From Geomonas diazotrophica (GTDB lineage Bacteria; Desulfobacterota; Desulfuromonadia; Geobacterales; Geobacteraceae): DNA of 64,000 bases. Below the pieces are notes generated by a model that did no database searches, was not told the origin of the DNA, and worked only from the letters and a program-made list of their open reading frames with translations. The DNA lies in contig NZ_JAHLMF010000004.1 in the NCBI RefSeq assembly GCF_018919385.1, positions 1-64,000 on the forward strand, in the 5' to 3' direction. This document shows positions 25,694 to 34,557 of this stretch, in pieces. How positions within the stretch are numbered: the first letter of the stretch is position 1; each line of letters begins with the position of its first letter. The translations under genes and the position numbers were made by a program.

Positions 25694-26869
25694 TCACTTA
25701 AAGCGAAAGGCGTATCTTCTTATGTCGTGAAGCGTTTTGCGATCACTCTCGGGGAGGTGCTCCAGGTACTCCAGCAAGAAAGCGAGCATAATCGAAGCGA
25801 AGAAACCGACAGCGGTTATCATCACCACCAAGCGTGTGCGGGCCGGTCTACTCTTCTGTGTGGGGACTACCGCTTCATCCAGTACCTGGAGAGATGAGGC
25901 GTCCTTTGCCTCGTTTAGCTTGGCCACCTCATACTGCTTGGTCAGTTGTTCGAAAATGGCCTCCTGCGCCTTCAGGTCCCGCATCCGTCGCGCGTACTCC
26001 AGTCCTACGCCGGGAACCCTTCCTACCGCAGGGATGGCCTCTCCGTCACCGCCGTTTCCGGTAAGGGCACCGATATGGCTTTTCAGGCCGCGGATGCTAC
26101 TTTGAACTGCCTTCACCTCGGGGCTCTGTTCGGTCTGTTTGCTGGTTAAAACGGCGAGTTGGACCTCTTTGCTGGCCAGTTCAGCCCTGAGCTTCGCTAT
26201 CCCCTCGATGGAGGCCTTCGCCTGCGCCTCCATCTGTACCACTTTGTTGCTCTGGGAGTACGCCCTCAGACTCTCCTCGGCAGCTTTCAGATCCTTTTTC
26301 ACCACGGCGAGGCGCTTCTCCAGGAAGGCCCTTTCCGTCCCGGCCTTGGAAAGGTTAAGCCGTACCGTCGTCTTGCCGAGTTCCTCTACGAAGGCATTGG
26401 CCAGCCGCGTCGCTCGCTTAGGATCCTTGTCGTCGGCTGTGATGGTAATGATGCCATCCTTGCCGGATTGGAACTTTACGGAAGTAGAGAGCTGCAGCCT
26501 GGCCAGCTCCATGGTCTTCCCCTTGAACCCATCAGCCAGCCCAGAGGAACCAATGATTGCGTCTGCAACGGAGCGGCTGCGCAGGATGCCGAGGTAAAGG
26601 TCGCTGCCGCCGCCAAGTCCGCCAGCTGCAAGTCCGGCCAGGCCACCTGCCTGCCCCAAGAGTGCGGAAATGCCACCACCCCCCTCCTTCTGGGGGGGGA
26701 GCACTCTGGCAGTGGCCGAATAGATGTTGGGGAGAGCGAGGCTGTAGCAAACTGCGGCCACCGCAGTGAGCGCAGAGATCTTTACTATGAGCATCTTACG
26801 CTTGAACACCACACGCAAAAGTTCCAGGACCCTTATCTCGTCATCTTCTAACTGTTTATCCGCTTCCAT
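25694..26869 (-). CDS. Wzz-type chain-length determinant / polysaccharide co-polymerase
   Basis: 391 residues. One membrane segment lies near the N-terminus (about 28-46) and one near the C-terminus (about 347-366), with a long periplasmic part between. The first hydrophobic stretch is followed by ATARVLPP, and a coiled-coil-rich region (about 180-260) contains LEKRLAVVKKDLKAAEESL. PTQKSRPARTRLVV before the second membrane segment is the Wzz proline-rich signature. A Gly-rich insert (about 63-90, GGGGISALL to GGLGGG) is unusual. There is no cytoplasmic kinase domain. It sets polymer length together with Wzy (family knowledge) and sits between the export protein and the sugar-nucleotide genes. 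Confidence 0.88.
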   Translation of the reverse strand: MEADKQLEDDEIRVLELLRVVFKRKMLIVKISALTAVAAVCYSLALPNIYSATARVLPPQKEGGGGISALLGQAGGLAGLAAGGLGGGSDLYLGILRSRSVADAIIGSSGLADGFKGKTMELARLQLSTSVKFQSGKDGIITITADDKDPKRATRLANAFVEELGKTTVRLNLSKAGTERAFLEKRLAVVKKDLKAAEESLRAYSQSNKVVQMEAQAKASIEGIAKLRAELASKEVQLAVLTSKQTEQSPEVKAVQSSIRGLKSHIGALTGNGGDGEAIPAVGRVPGVGLEYARRMRDLKAQEAIFEQLTKQYEVAKLNEAKDASSLQVLDEAVVPTQKSRPARTRLVVMITAVGFFASIMLAFLLEYLEHLPESDRKTLHDIRRYAFRFK

Positions 26870-26898
26870 ACCGTCCTTTTTTTACACGAGTTCCTCGA

Positions 26899-29652
26899 TT
26901 ACAGTCCTGCCGCCACCAACACACCGGCCATGACCGCGATGTTGCCGATGATTGTGGCGATGTCTTTCATGTTCCTTAGGTACGCCGTCTTCTCGTATTG
27001 TCGCGGCACGATGATGGTGTCGCCTGAATCGAGCGTCTTACCCCAGAAGGAGTTGTAGAACATGAACTTGGAGGAGTTTGCCTGGCTGATGACCGAGCCA
27101 TCCACCTTGACTACATAGATGCTGTCCATGTCGGCATCGCCGGTCGGCCCACCGACCTGCTGCAGGTACCAGTCGATGTCGCGGCCGCGTTGGGTTACCA
27201 CGGTGCTCTGGTTGTAGACGTCTCCAATCACATTGATGCCCCCTGGATCACTGGGGACGGTAAGTTGGTCGCCCCCCTGCAGCTCCAAGTCGTACATGCT
27301 CCCCTTGAGGTCGCGTAACGAGGTGATCTCCATCAGCACGCGCCCTTCGGCCTTCTTCGTTTTCAGGATCTCGATGCTGCGCATGAGGTTATCCAGAGTG
27401 GTCTTGGAACTGGCGACTTCTTCGGCGGAGGATGCCGTTTGTGAGACGTTGCTCTGCAGCTTGATGATCTGGTCCTGCGCCTTGTCGAGCGCCTCGTCCA
27501 TGCGCTGCTGCTGCAACTTACGGGCGCTTTCCCTGGTGAACCGCGCCCCTTTCAGGTAAGCGAGATCGGTAAAGCCGCCGGCGCGGGCGATGACGGAACT
27601 GAGCCGCTCTCCCTTGTAAATGGGATAGGTGCCGGGGAACATGACTTCACCCTTCAAGGTGACGTAGCGCTCGGTCGCCTCTGCCCAGTTCGGGATGCGG
27701 CGCACCGTCAGTTCGTCGAAGGGCTCCAGTTTGACGTTTTCCTTGCCACCCTTGAGGGCTTGATCGAGGTTCACGGAAATCGAGTAGGAGGTGACCGAGC
27801 CGCTATCGCGCTTGACCCTGGTGATTTCGGCATTGCCCAGGTAGGCGGAGAGCTTCACGTTCCCCGCCTGCATGAGCAGGTCGCGCACGGTCATGTTCTC
27901 AAGGTAGCGGACCTGCCCAGGCTTTTGCACCTCGCCGCTTATCTTGACCACCGGCACCTCTTCCATCTGCTCCCGGGAGAAGATCTTCACCCGGTCGAAC
28001 TCCTTTAGCTCAACGTCCTGGCCAGGATCCCCCTTGAGGGCTCCGGCAACGTCGAAATAGACGATCTCGGGGTGCATATCCGGCGGGTAGAGACGGATGA
28101 TCTGCGCAGCTCCGGCGTGGTACTGGGGCAGGAGGTTATCGCCTTGCAACAGCGAACTCACCCTCATACCCGGCTTCAGCGCGTAGTCGCCGGGGCGCAG
28201 CACGTGACCTTCGAGCCTGACATAGCCGCGCAGCACGCTGTCAATCGGCAGGACGTTAACCAAGTCCAGGTCCTGCATCTTTATGCCGGAAATCTGTTGT
28301 TCCGCGGCGGGGCCGCTCAGGTCCAGATTGAAGTCCTTGACGACTTTCTTGTCGTGCGCCTCGACGCGGTACAACTGCACCCTCTGCAGGTACCCTGTCG
28401 GATTGGCGCCGCCGCCGAGGGCAAACAGGTCCTTCAGAGTACTCTCCCCCTTCAGCTCGTAGATGCCGGGACGCCGGACGTTGCCGACGATGCCGGCGAC
28501 GCGGCCGATGACCGGGACCAGGATGGTGTCCCCCGGCTGCAACCGGATGTCCTTACCCTTGTCTCCCTTGAGGAAGAAATCGTACAGATCGACCGTCTCC
28601 ACCACCTTGCCGTTGCGGTTGATCTGGATGTTGCGCAGGCTGCCGTTCTTTGTTGGCCCTTTCGCGGCTGAAAGGGCGCTGATCACGGTGGAAAGCGAAC
28701 TTACGTTGTAGTCGCCGGGGGAGGCGACCTCGCCTACCACGTAAACCTTGATCAGCCTCAGCTTGTCCAGGTTCACGTTGAGCTGGAAGTCCTTGTAGAT
28801 GCGTGCAACGCTCCCCTTCAACAGCGCCGGGAGTTCACCGTAGCTTACCCCGGCAACCTTGACGGCACCCACTTTGGGCAGCACGATCTCACCGCTGCGA
28901 TTCACTTCGAGCTTGTGGGTACCGTTGATGCTACCCCAGAGTGTAACGATCAGACGGTCTCCCGGGCCGACGAGGTAGTCGGGCCCCACCGGAACGTCAG
29001 TCTGAGCCGCAAAGGTGTCCTTGCCACGTTTGAAGAAGTTGTAGCCGAACTGGGTCAGCTGATCCCACCCGTATGGCTGCGGCCGGGACTTGTCGATGAT
29101 CACGGGGTTTTCACCCATGGCCTGTTCCAGCGCCGAGGGCTCCGCCACCGGCTGCACCGTCTTCCTGGCAGGTACCTTGGCGGTCTTCTTCTTTTCTTTT
29201 TTGTCCTTCCCTTGCGCTTTGTCCCTCTTGTCGTCGCGGATGCTCTGGCGCTCCCTGCGCGACTTGCCGTCCTGTACCTGCTTCTCTTCTTTGCCCGTCG
29301 AAGGATCAAAGAATTCCCGCTCTTCCTTGCCGCTTACTTCCCTCGGGTCTTCGGCCTGCTCTTGACTCCCTTTTGCGGGACCGGCTTCGACGGCTTCATC
29401 ATCAGAGTCGCTTTCACGCACCGTGGACTTGCGGCGATAGCCCGACTGATCGCCGCCTTTGTCCTGTCGCAAGGAATCGCCGTCGGCGTCATCGGGGGTG
29501 CTGAAGTAGTCGGAAGAGACCTCTGAGGAACCTTCCTCTTTGGCGGCGGTTGGAGTCGTATTGGAGGAGGGATCCTCGGAGGTGGTGGCGGAAAAGGCGG
29601 TTGCAATGGACAAAAGCGTAAGCGTTACGACCAGAAACAGAATTCTTTTCAT
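26899..29652 (-). CDS. Wza/SLBB-type polysaccharide export protein with acidic N-terminal linker
   Basis: 917 residues, far longer than Wza (about 380). A signal peptide (1-22) is followed by a highly charged low-complexity region (23-190; the stretch 130-165 is Lys-rich). Next come the polysaccharide-export domain (about 222-300, VGPDYLVGPGDRLIVTLWG) and a long series of SLBB beta-grasp repeats (from about 302, for example VYVVGEVASPGDYNV and VRRPGIYELKGESTLKDLFA). A coiled coil (about 715-770) precedes a final SLBB and a C-terminal hydrophobic helix (NIAVMAGVLVAAGL). No lipobox Cys is seen. It probably forms the outer-membrane/periplasmic export channel (family knowledge plus inference). 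As first gene after a 720-bp gap, with a good promoter upstream, it starts the export operon. Confidence 0.88.
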   Translation of the reverse strand: MKRILFLVVTLTLLSIATAFSATTSEDPSSNTTPTAAKEEGSSEVSSDYFSTPDDADGDSLRQDKGGDQSGYRRKSTVRESDSDDEAVEAGPAKGSQEQAEDPREVSGKEEREFFDPSTGKEEKQVQDGKSRRERQSIRDDKRDKAQGKDKKEKKKTAKVPARKTVQPVAEPSALEQAMGENPVIIDKSRPQPYGWDQLTQFGYNFFKRGKDTFAAQTDVPVGPDYLVGPGDRLIVTLWGSINGTHKLEVNRSGEIVLPKVGAVKVAGVSYGELPALLKGSVARIYKDFQLNVNLDKLRLIKVYVVGEVASPGDYNVSSLSTVISALSAAKGPTKNGSLRNIQINRNGKVVETVDLYDFFLKGDKGKDIRLQPGDTILVPVIGRVAGIVGNVRRPGIYELKGESTLKDLFALGGGANPTGYLQRVQLYRVEAHDKKVVKDFNLDLSGPAAEQQISGIKMQDLDLVNVLPIDSVLRGYVRLEGHVLRPGDYALKPGMRVSSLLQGDNLLPQYHAGAAQIIRLYPPDMHPEIVYFDVAGALKGDPGQDVELKEFDRVKIFSREQMEEVPVVKISGEVQKPGQVRYLENMTVRDLLMQAGNVKLSAYLGNAEITRVKRDSGSVTSYSISVNLDQALKGGKENVKLEPFDELTVRRIPNWAEATERYVTLKGEVMFPGTYPIYKGERLSSVIARAGGFTDLAYLKGARFTRESARKLQQQRMDEALDKAQDQIIKLQSNVSQTASSAEEVASSKTTLDNLMRSIEILKTKKAEGRVLMEITSLRDLKGSMYDLELQGGDQLTVPSDPGGINVIGDVYNQSTVVTQRGRDIDWYLQQVGGPTGDADMDSIYVVKVDGSVISQANSSKFMFYNSFWGKTLDSGDTIIVPRQYEKTAYLRNMKDIATIIGNIAVMAGVLVAAGL

Positions 29653-29729
29653 GCTTGGCTGTACCTCTAACTGAAGATCACGAGAAACGGGGCATCTGAA
29701 GGCACAAACTTACCAATCACCGGGTGCAT

Positions 29730-29758
29730 CGTATATCATGCATCCCTTCAAATGTAAA
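29730..29758 (-). promoter_or_regulatory. Sigma-70-type promoter for the export operon
   Basis: Minus strand: TTTACA (29758-29753), a 17-bp spacer, then TATACG (29735-29730). Expected transcription start is near 29723, about 70 bases before the ATG of the SLBB gene. Spacing is ideal and both boxes are close to consensus. Confidence 0.6.
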
Positions 29759-29882
29759 CGAAAACCCACTGATAAATAAAAGAGATCAGGAATCACGCCC
29801 TGCACAAATCGCTTATAAACTGGGTAGTTTTCTTAATGAAAGGCGGGAACAGCAGCAGGAGATCAGACAGTAGCTTACACCG

Positions 29883-29932
29883 AAAGACTAAGGCTAGTCT
29901 TTGTGACAATACCGTGACTGCCCGACGGGCAG
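29883..29932. promoter_or_regulatory. Two adjacent perfect palindromes (possible operators)
   Basis: AAAGACTA-AGGC-TAGTCTTT (29883-29902) and CTGCCCG-A-CGGGCAG (29918-29932) lie 35 bp apart centre to centre, about 150 bp upstream of the promoter candidate. Neither has a following T-run, so they look more like protein-binding sites than terminators. No known regulator is recognised. Confidence 0.4.
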
Positions 29933-30225
29933 AGCCGATCACAACTGCACCCAACAAAACAAAAGGTATTACTAATGATCAGGCTCTAGTCTATACCACT
30001 TACACAGCGCATTGTAAATGCAAAAACAACAGAAGCCAAGCATCTCCAGTCAAACCTTGAAAGACACTGTACCTCTTTTTTGGCACATGCTAGCTGAGCA
30101 GTTTTCATGCCCACTTTTCATGTATTACGCCTCAAAAAATCGTAACCGTCAAGCAGGCGGACCAGCGCCCTGGAAAGACTTTCCACCTTTTGTTCTCATT
30201 CCCAGACACTTACCGACGGAGACAG

Positions 30226-30239
30226 AGTGTATCAGAAAA
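30226..30239 (+). repeat. 14-bp direct repeat, copy 1 (flanks the modification operon)
   Basis: AGTGTATCAGAAAA occurs here, downstream of hisF2, and in the same orientation at 44334-44347, upstream of the operon's first gene, about 14.1 kb away. Confidence 0.6.
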
Positions 30240-30372
30240 AAAATAGAACGATACTAAGAGAGAGATTTTTTTCGTAGCAGTGGCATAGAGCATGAGGAGG
30301 GAAAGAAGAGTGAAATGCAGATAGAGGGGAAAGAGTGTCAAAGACTGAGCGAGTGACTGAAAATTGACATCA

Positions 30373-31137
30373 TTATTCAAGTTCCGCCCTGATGGACTCC
30401 TGGGAGGGAAAGTTCACCAGCACTCCCATCCCCTTCTTCTGGAAGACCACCATGCTGCCGACCGCTACGGCGGAGGCGCCCCCTTCCCTGACCACGGTGC
30501 CGATGTCCTTGACGCTCCCGGCACCGCCGTGGGCAATCACCGGCACGGTTACGGCCTGGGCCACGGCGTGCACGAGTTCGACGTCGAACCCCGCCCAGCT
30601 CCCCTCGCGGTCGATGGAGGTGAGCAGGATCTCCCCCGCCCCCAGCGACTCGAGTTCCTGGGCCCACTCGACGGGGTTTCTCCCGGTGTTGCGTTTCCCC
30701 GCCTCGCTGTGCACCCGGTAGCGCCCGAGGAGGTCCTTCTTCACGTCGACCGAGGCGACCACGGACTGGTTCCCGAAGTGCTCGGCGAGCCTGGTCACGA
30801 ACTGCGGCTGCTCCAGCGCGAAGGAGTTGAGCGCCACCTTCTCGAAGCCGATCTCGAAGATCGCCTTGGCGGTCTCGAAGTCGCGCACCCCGCCGCCGTA
30901 GCCAAGGGGCATGAAACACTCGTCGGCGATCTCGGAGAGGACCCTGAGGTTCGGGCTCCTCTTGTCGGGGGTGGCGGTTATGTCGAGGAAGAGCAGTTCG
31001 TCCACCTCCAGCTCGTTGAAGATGCGCACCGTGTTGCAGGGGTCCCCGACGTAGGTGAACTTACCGAAGCGCACCGTCTTCACGAGGCTCTCGTTTCTCA
31101 ATAGAAGTACCGGTATGACTCTCGTTCTCAGCATCAT
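30373..31137 (-). CDS. hisF2: HisF2: cyclase-like partner of the sugar amidotransferase
   Basis: 254 residues, TIM barrel with both HisF phosphate-binding segments (MPLGYGGGVRDFETAKAI and VPVIAHGGAGSVKDI). The Asp-type catalytic positions are VDELLFLDITAT and ILLTSIDREGSW. In P. aeruginosa O5, HisF2 and HisH2 supply ammonia to WbpG, which converts a 3-acetamido group into an acetamidino group (family knowledge). The start reads VIPVLLLRNESLVKT rather than VIPCLDV as in histidine-pathway HisF, which supports the LPS-type paralogue. It overlaps hisH2 by ATGA and ends the operon. Confidence 0.88.
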   Translation of the reverse strand: MMLRTRVIPVLLLRNESLVKTVRFGKFTYVGDPCNTVRIFNELEVDELLFLDITATPDKRSPNLRVLSEIADECFMPLGYGGGVRDFETAKAIFEIGFEKVALNSFALEQPQFVTRLAEHFGNQSVVASVDVKKDLLGRYRVHSEAGKRNTGRNPVEWAQELESLGAGEILLTSIDREGSWAGFDVELVHAVAQAVTVPVIAHGGAGSVKDIGTVVREGGASAVAVGSMVVFQKKGMGVLVNFPSQESIRAELE

Positions 31138-31739
31138 AGACTCGCAAAGTTCTTAAGGAGCTGCATCCCGAACCGGTGGCTCTTCTCCGGATGGAACTGG
31201 GCGCCGTAGATGTTGTCGTGCTGCAGGGCAGCGGTGAAGTCGAGGCCGTAATGGGCCTTGAGGATCTGGTCCTTTTCGTCGTCGACGCAGACGTAGTAGG
31301 AGTGCACGAAGTAGAAGCGGACCTCGCCGGCGAGCCCGCCGGTGAGAGCGCTGTCGCGGGTGAGCTCGACCAGGTTCCACCCCATGTGGGGCACCTTGAG
31401 CCCCGGCAGCGCCGGGAAGCGTTTCGTCTGCGCGGCCACCCACCCAAGCCCCGGCCGGCTCCCCTCTTCGCTGGAGCGGGTCAGAAGCTGCATGCCGAGG
31501 CAGATCCCCAGAACCGGCACCCGCTCAACCAGGGCCTTTTGGTCGAGCACCTCCCTGAGGCCGCTCTCGTCTATGCGCAGCATGGCGTTGTCGAAGGCCC
31601 CCACCCCCGGCAGGAGGATCTTCTCGGCACGCGCTATCTGCTCCAGGTCGCCGGTGATGACGGCGGCTGCGCCGATGCGCTTGAACATGTTCCGGATGGA
31701 ACCCAGGTTCCCCATGCCGTAATCCACGATGGTGATCAT
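31134..31739 (-). CDS. hisH2: HisH2: glutamine amidotransferase partner of the sugar amidotransferase
   Basis: 201 residues, class I glutamine amidotransferase. MITIVDYGMGNLGS start, oxyanion region LLPGVGAFDNAM, nucleophile C80 in LGICLGMQ and the His-x-Glu of QFHPEKSHRFG are all present. It hydrolyses glutamine to ammonia, which passes through HisF2 (family knowledge). The ATG at 31739 overlaps the preceding stop (ATGA); a frame extended upstream adds only eight residues. Position between a WbpG homologue and hisF2 indicates a sugar-modification rather than a histidine role. Confidence 0.9.
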   Translation of the reverse strand: MITIVDYGMGNLGSIRNMFKRIGAAAVITGDLEQIARAEKILLPGVGAFDNAMLRIDESGLREVLDQKALVERVPVLGICLGMQLLTRSSEEGSRPGLGWVAAQTKRFPALPGLKVPHMGWNLVELTRDSALTGGLAGEVRFYFVHSYYVCVDDEKDQILKAHYGLDFTAALQHDNIYGAQFHPEKSHRFGMQLLKNFASL

Positions 31740-32911
31740 TTTGTCTCCTGCGCGGGGAAGCAATACTTAAGATAGAAGCTCATCCCAACCAAGTTTGCCT
31801 TCACCAAAAGTGCAAAGAACGGGCGCAGCCTTTCAAAGCGTTTCTTATATGTCGGATAGTCCTTCCACGACTTTGGCGGCTGCTGCATGATCCTCTCATA
31901 CTCGTCGTCGCTCAGGCCGAGCCTTTTCTTGAAGTACGTCAACAACTCGTCCTCGATCTTCGGCGGAGTGTTGTACTCGGCCCAAGCATCCTTCCTGGAC
32001 ATCGCGCCCTTTCGAACCAACGCGGACAACGAATTGTTTCGGAAGTCGGCACCGAATTTCTGCGGGGCATAGATCCCGTGGAAGAAAGCGGTCATCCGGT
32101 TCTCAAGGTGGTGCCCCCCGTAATACTCCCAGCCGCATTTTTTCTCCAGAAAAGCTCGGGCTTCCTCCTTGCTGTACTGGATGTACCAGAACGGGCGGAT
32201 CATCTTGATTCTGGCCACGCACGCTCGCCACAAAAAACGCTCGAAGGTCATAAGCGGGTACGTCTGCATCGGCACACGCCCGTACATCCTGTGTATGGAC
32301 CGGATGTACTCTCCGTCAAAATAGTTCTTTCCGACAGGGGTTATGCCTTCAGCAAGAAACGAATGTCCTTCCAGAACATGCTTCACGCCATACTTGGCGG
32401 CAGCCCGGTACATCGTTTCGGCGTACCCGAGATCGGTTGACGCCTCGATTTCCGGCACGCCTGCGTAGAAGAACGCCTTGAAGATATCGTCACCTTCCTT
32501 GTTGTTGATCACATGCGTGTGGAGGTCCACGTCGAACGCGCTCAGTACCTTGCGGATGTTCTGGGTAGCTATCGCTGAGTTCCAGGTGTTGTCGTAATGT
32601 ACGGCAAGCGGCCGCAGTCCCCATTCTTTCGCCATGTAAACGAGGTAGGATGAGTCGGTGCCTCCGCTTACCCCTATGATACAGTCGTATTGCTTGCCTT
32701 TGCCGGCGCTTCTGATTTCGTCGAGGATGCGGGAGAACTTCTCATTTCCCAGCGCGGTGCCGGTGCCAAACTGCTCCTTGAGGGATTCCACCTGCCGGCA
32801 ATAGTTGCAGACGCCATCATCGTCAAAGCTGATGGATGAGACGCGTTCATCGTAAATGCAGCGGGAACAAATCTGTATGCCCGCCTCGTCCAGATTGGTG
32901 TTCAGAATCAT
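31736..32911 (-). CDS. wbpG: N-acetyl sugar amidotransferase (WbpG/PseA family)
   Basis: 391 residues. A four-Cys zinc-type knuckle (C15, C18, C35, C38) opens the protein. The PP-loop SGGTDSSYLVYMAKEWGLRP follows at about 80. The central GHSFLAEGITPVGKNYFDGEYI and the C-terminal GWEYYGGHHLENR match WbpG/PseA/LegA proteins. With HisH2/HisF2 it amidates an acetamido group to an acetamidino group using ATP and ammonia (family knowledge). The presumed substrate is the UDP-diacetamido-uronic acid made by the wbp-like genes (inference). GC content is lower than in hisH2/hisF2. Confidence 0.9.
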   Translation of the reverse strand: MILNTNLDEAGIQICSRCIYDERVSSISFDDDGVCNYCRQVESLKEQFGTGTALGNEKFSRILDEIRSAGKGKQYDCIIGVSGGTDSSYLVYMAKEWGLRPLAVHYDNTWNSAIATQNIRKVLSAFDVDLHTHVINNKEGDDIFKAFFYAGVPEIEASTDLGYAETMYRAAAKYGVKHVLEGHSFLAEGITPVGKNYFDGEYIRSIHRMYGRVPMQTYPLMTFERFLWRACVARIKMIRPFWYIQYSKEEARAFLEKKCGWEYYGGHHLENRMTAFFHGIYAPQKFGADFRNNSLSALVRKGAMSRKDAWAEYNTPPKIEDELLTYFKKRLGLSDDEYERIMQQPPKSWKDYPTYKKRFERLRPFFALLVKANLVGMSFYLKYCFPAQETK

Positions 32912-32926
32912 GTCAACCGCCTATTT

Positions 32927-33523
32927 CTATTTCAACAAGTAGCTGGATGAGTTGCCAGCGACACGACAAGGAGTGCCAAACGCCTTGCTCCCGGCAGGGA
33001 CGTCTGCGAGGACGAGGCTGTTTGCGCCGATGATGCATCCGTCGCCTATGGTAACGCCCTTGGCAACTATCGCATTCGGGCCTATGTAACAGTTGTTTCC
33101 TACCACGGTCTTCGCGTATTCGTACCCGCATTCGCCGCCGCTGATGGCCCATTTAACGGAGTCGTGACTGTAGATCTGCACCCCTGCCGAGATCGAACAA
33201 AATGAGCCGACCACCAATCCGCCGGAACCATCCAGCATCACACCGGGCCCGATCCATGTCTTTTCGCCAACCTTCACGTCTCCAAGGACGATGGCGCTGT
33301 CGTATATGGAGGTACCCTCGCCAAAGCCCAGCTCCCTTGCCTTTTCCCACCGGTCGACTACATAATCTGCAAAGGGAAGCGTGCGCTGCCAGCGTCCGGC
33401 GACTTCACCCCTGCGCTTGTTGTAGAGTTTCCCCAAAAGCTCAAACAGGCGTTCCAACGCCCTGGAATCGCCTTCCCCCAACAGTGCCTCCAATTCCAGG
33501 TCTTCGTGCGGTTCTCCCTTCAT
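32927..33523 (-). CDS. Hexapeptide-repeat acyltransferase
   Basis: 198 residues. An N-terminal helical part (about 1-65, acidic) is followed by a beta-helix: SIYDSAIVLGDVKVGEKTWI, SFCSISAGVQIYSHDSV, VVGNNCYIGPNAIVAKGVTI and CIIGANSLVLADVPAGSKAF. This is the sugar O- or N-acetyltransferase layout; SHDS holds the likely catalytic His. The substrate is unknown, though pairing with the formyltransferase at 33525 suggests that both act on amino sugars (inference). The start is the ATG at 33523, one base after the preceding stop (TGATATG). Confidence 0.8.
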   Translation of the reverse strand: MKGEPHEDLELEALLGEGDSRALERLFELLGKLYNKRRGEVAGRWQRTLPFADYVVDRWEKARELGFGEGTSIYDSAIVLGDVKVGEKTWIGPGVMLDGSGGLVVGSFCSISAGVQIYSHDSVKWAISGGECGYEYAKTVVGNNCYIGPNAIVAKGVTIGDGCIIGANSLVLADVPAGSKAFGTPCRVAGNSSSYLLK

Positions 33524-33524
33524 A

Positions 33525-34556
33525 TCAACCTCGCTGCAAGCGGGCAATCCGCCTGCTCACCTTAAGTTCCGGATACTTTTCATAATGGCGTGCAACTATG
33601 GTATTTAGTTGCTCCGCAAATTTCACTCCCGAAAGTCTTGTTCCCGGCACCGGATTCCAGCCAGGGTCATCAGCCTCCCACTGCCTGATCAGCAGGCGTC
33701 CGTCAAAGCAGTTGACGAGGAACTCGCCGCTTTCGAAACAGGCGCTAATCACTCCTTCTTCGGCCTCTATAACGTCATCGAATGGATGGCAATTCCAGAT
33801 GGTGATCACCCTTTCTTCGTGGGAGGTTTTCAGACCTGGGTAGGGTTTGCTGAGGGCCCGGCAGTGGGAGCAGATGGTGGCTTGAGGGAGGGTCCAGTCT
33901 ACCCAGCCGTCCTCGGGCTTGCGCTGAGGGTAGTAGAAGCCTTCGCTCGGCTGGGGAACTCCGCGAAGAAGCGTCGACGGGTCGGCCAGCGCCCCGGCAA
34001 CCATATCAGCCATGGCAAGTGCGCACCTGTAGTATGAAACCGCGATATCGTCGCCGTCTGCGTAAAAAAACGAGCGGGTTGCCAAGATGGGCCCGTCGTC
34101 TATCCCCACCGTGATCTGGAACAGGGACAGGTCGAAGCGTTTGCACCCCAGCATAAGGGCCCAATTCTGCGGCGATCGCCCCCTACCCCCGTGAATGCCG
34201 TCCGGGCTGCCGTGCCCTCCCAATACTCCGTAACGACAGCTCGCGATGAGCCACTGAGGCACCAGCCGTTGCCATCCGGCGACCCAAACCAGGTCGAAAT
34301 CGATTTCCTCTATTACCTTCCTGTCCTCCGGCGCAGAGAGGCCGTAGGTCCTGACATGGCGGTACGGGATATTCCAGCGTTCGGCGAACGATGCTATGTC
34401 GATCCAGCCGCTCATCTTTACCGGGTCGGCGCTGTCAGGGTGAACACCTACGATGGCCTTGACCGGTATGCCGCGTCTCAGAAGCTCGGCGACCGCGTCA
34501 AGCCCGGTGCGAGCCGTGCAAAGGATGAGAAGTTTCGGGCAATCTTCAAACGGCAT
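33525..34556 (-). CDS. Formyltransferase-family enzyme (sugar N-formyltransferase-like)
   Basis: 343 residues. The N-terminal Rossmann-like domain resembles methionyl-tRNA and sugar formyltransferases. The catalytic region reads GVLGGHGSPDGIHGGRGRSP, giving the His (H115) of the Asn-His-Asp triad, with DDGPIL (D153/D154) in the usual Asp position. PYPGLKT and a C-terminal beta-rich part follow (about 225-300). Related enzymes such as VioF and WbkC formylate sugar amines from N10-formyl-tetrahydrofolate (family knowledge). The usual Asn preceding the His is not clear here, so activity is less certain. The start at 34556 is one base after the preceding stop. Confidence 0.75.
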   Translation of the reverse strand: MPFEDCPKLLILCTARTGLDAVAELLRRGIPVKAIVGVHPDSADPVKMSGWIDIASFAERWNIPYRHVRTYGLSAPEDRKVIEEIDFDLVWVAGWQRLVPQWLIASCRYGVLGGHGSPDGIHGGRGRSPQNWALMLGCKRFDLSLFQITVGIDDGPILATRSFFYADGDDIAVSYYRCALAMADMVAGALADPSTLLRGVPQPSEGFYYPQRKPEDGWVDWTLPQATICSHCRALSKPYPGLKTSHEERVITIWNCHPFDDVIEAEEGVISACFESGEFLVNCFDGRLLIRQWEADDPGWNPVPGTRLSGVKFAEQLNTIVARHYEKYPELKVSRRIARLQRG

Positions 34557-34557
34557 A

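Larger units (their letters stand above)
29653..30372. other. Gene-free intergenic region between the modification operon and the export operon
   Basis: 720 bp without a supportable gene. It contains a minus-strand promoter candidate (29730-29758), two perfect palindromes (29883-29902 and 29918-29932) and one copy of a 14-bp direct repeat (30226-30239) whose second copy is at 44334-44347. No terminator with a U-tract is visible directly after the hisF2 stop. The low GC and long length suggest a regulatory region. Confidence 0.6.
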
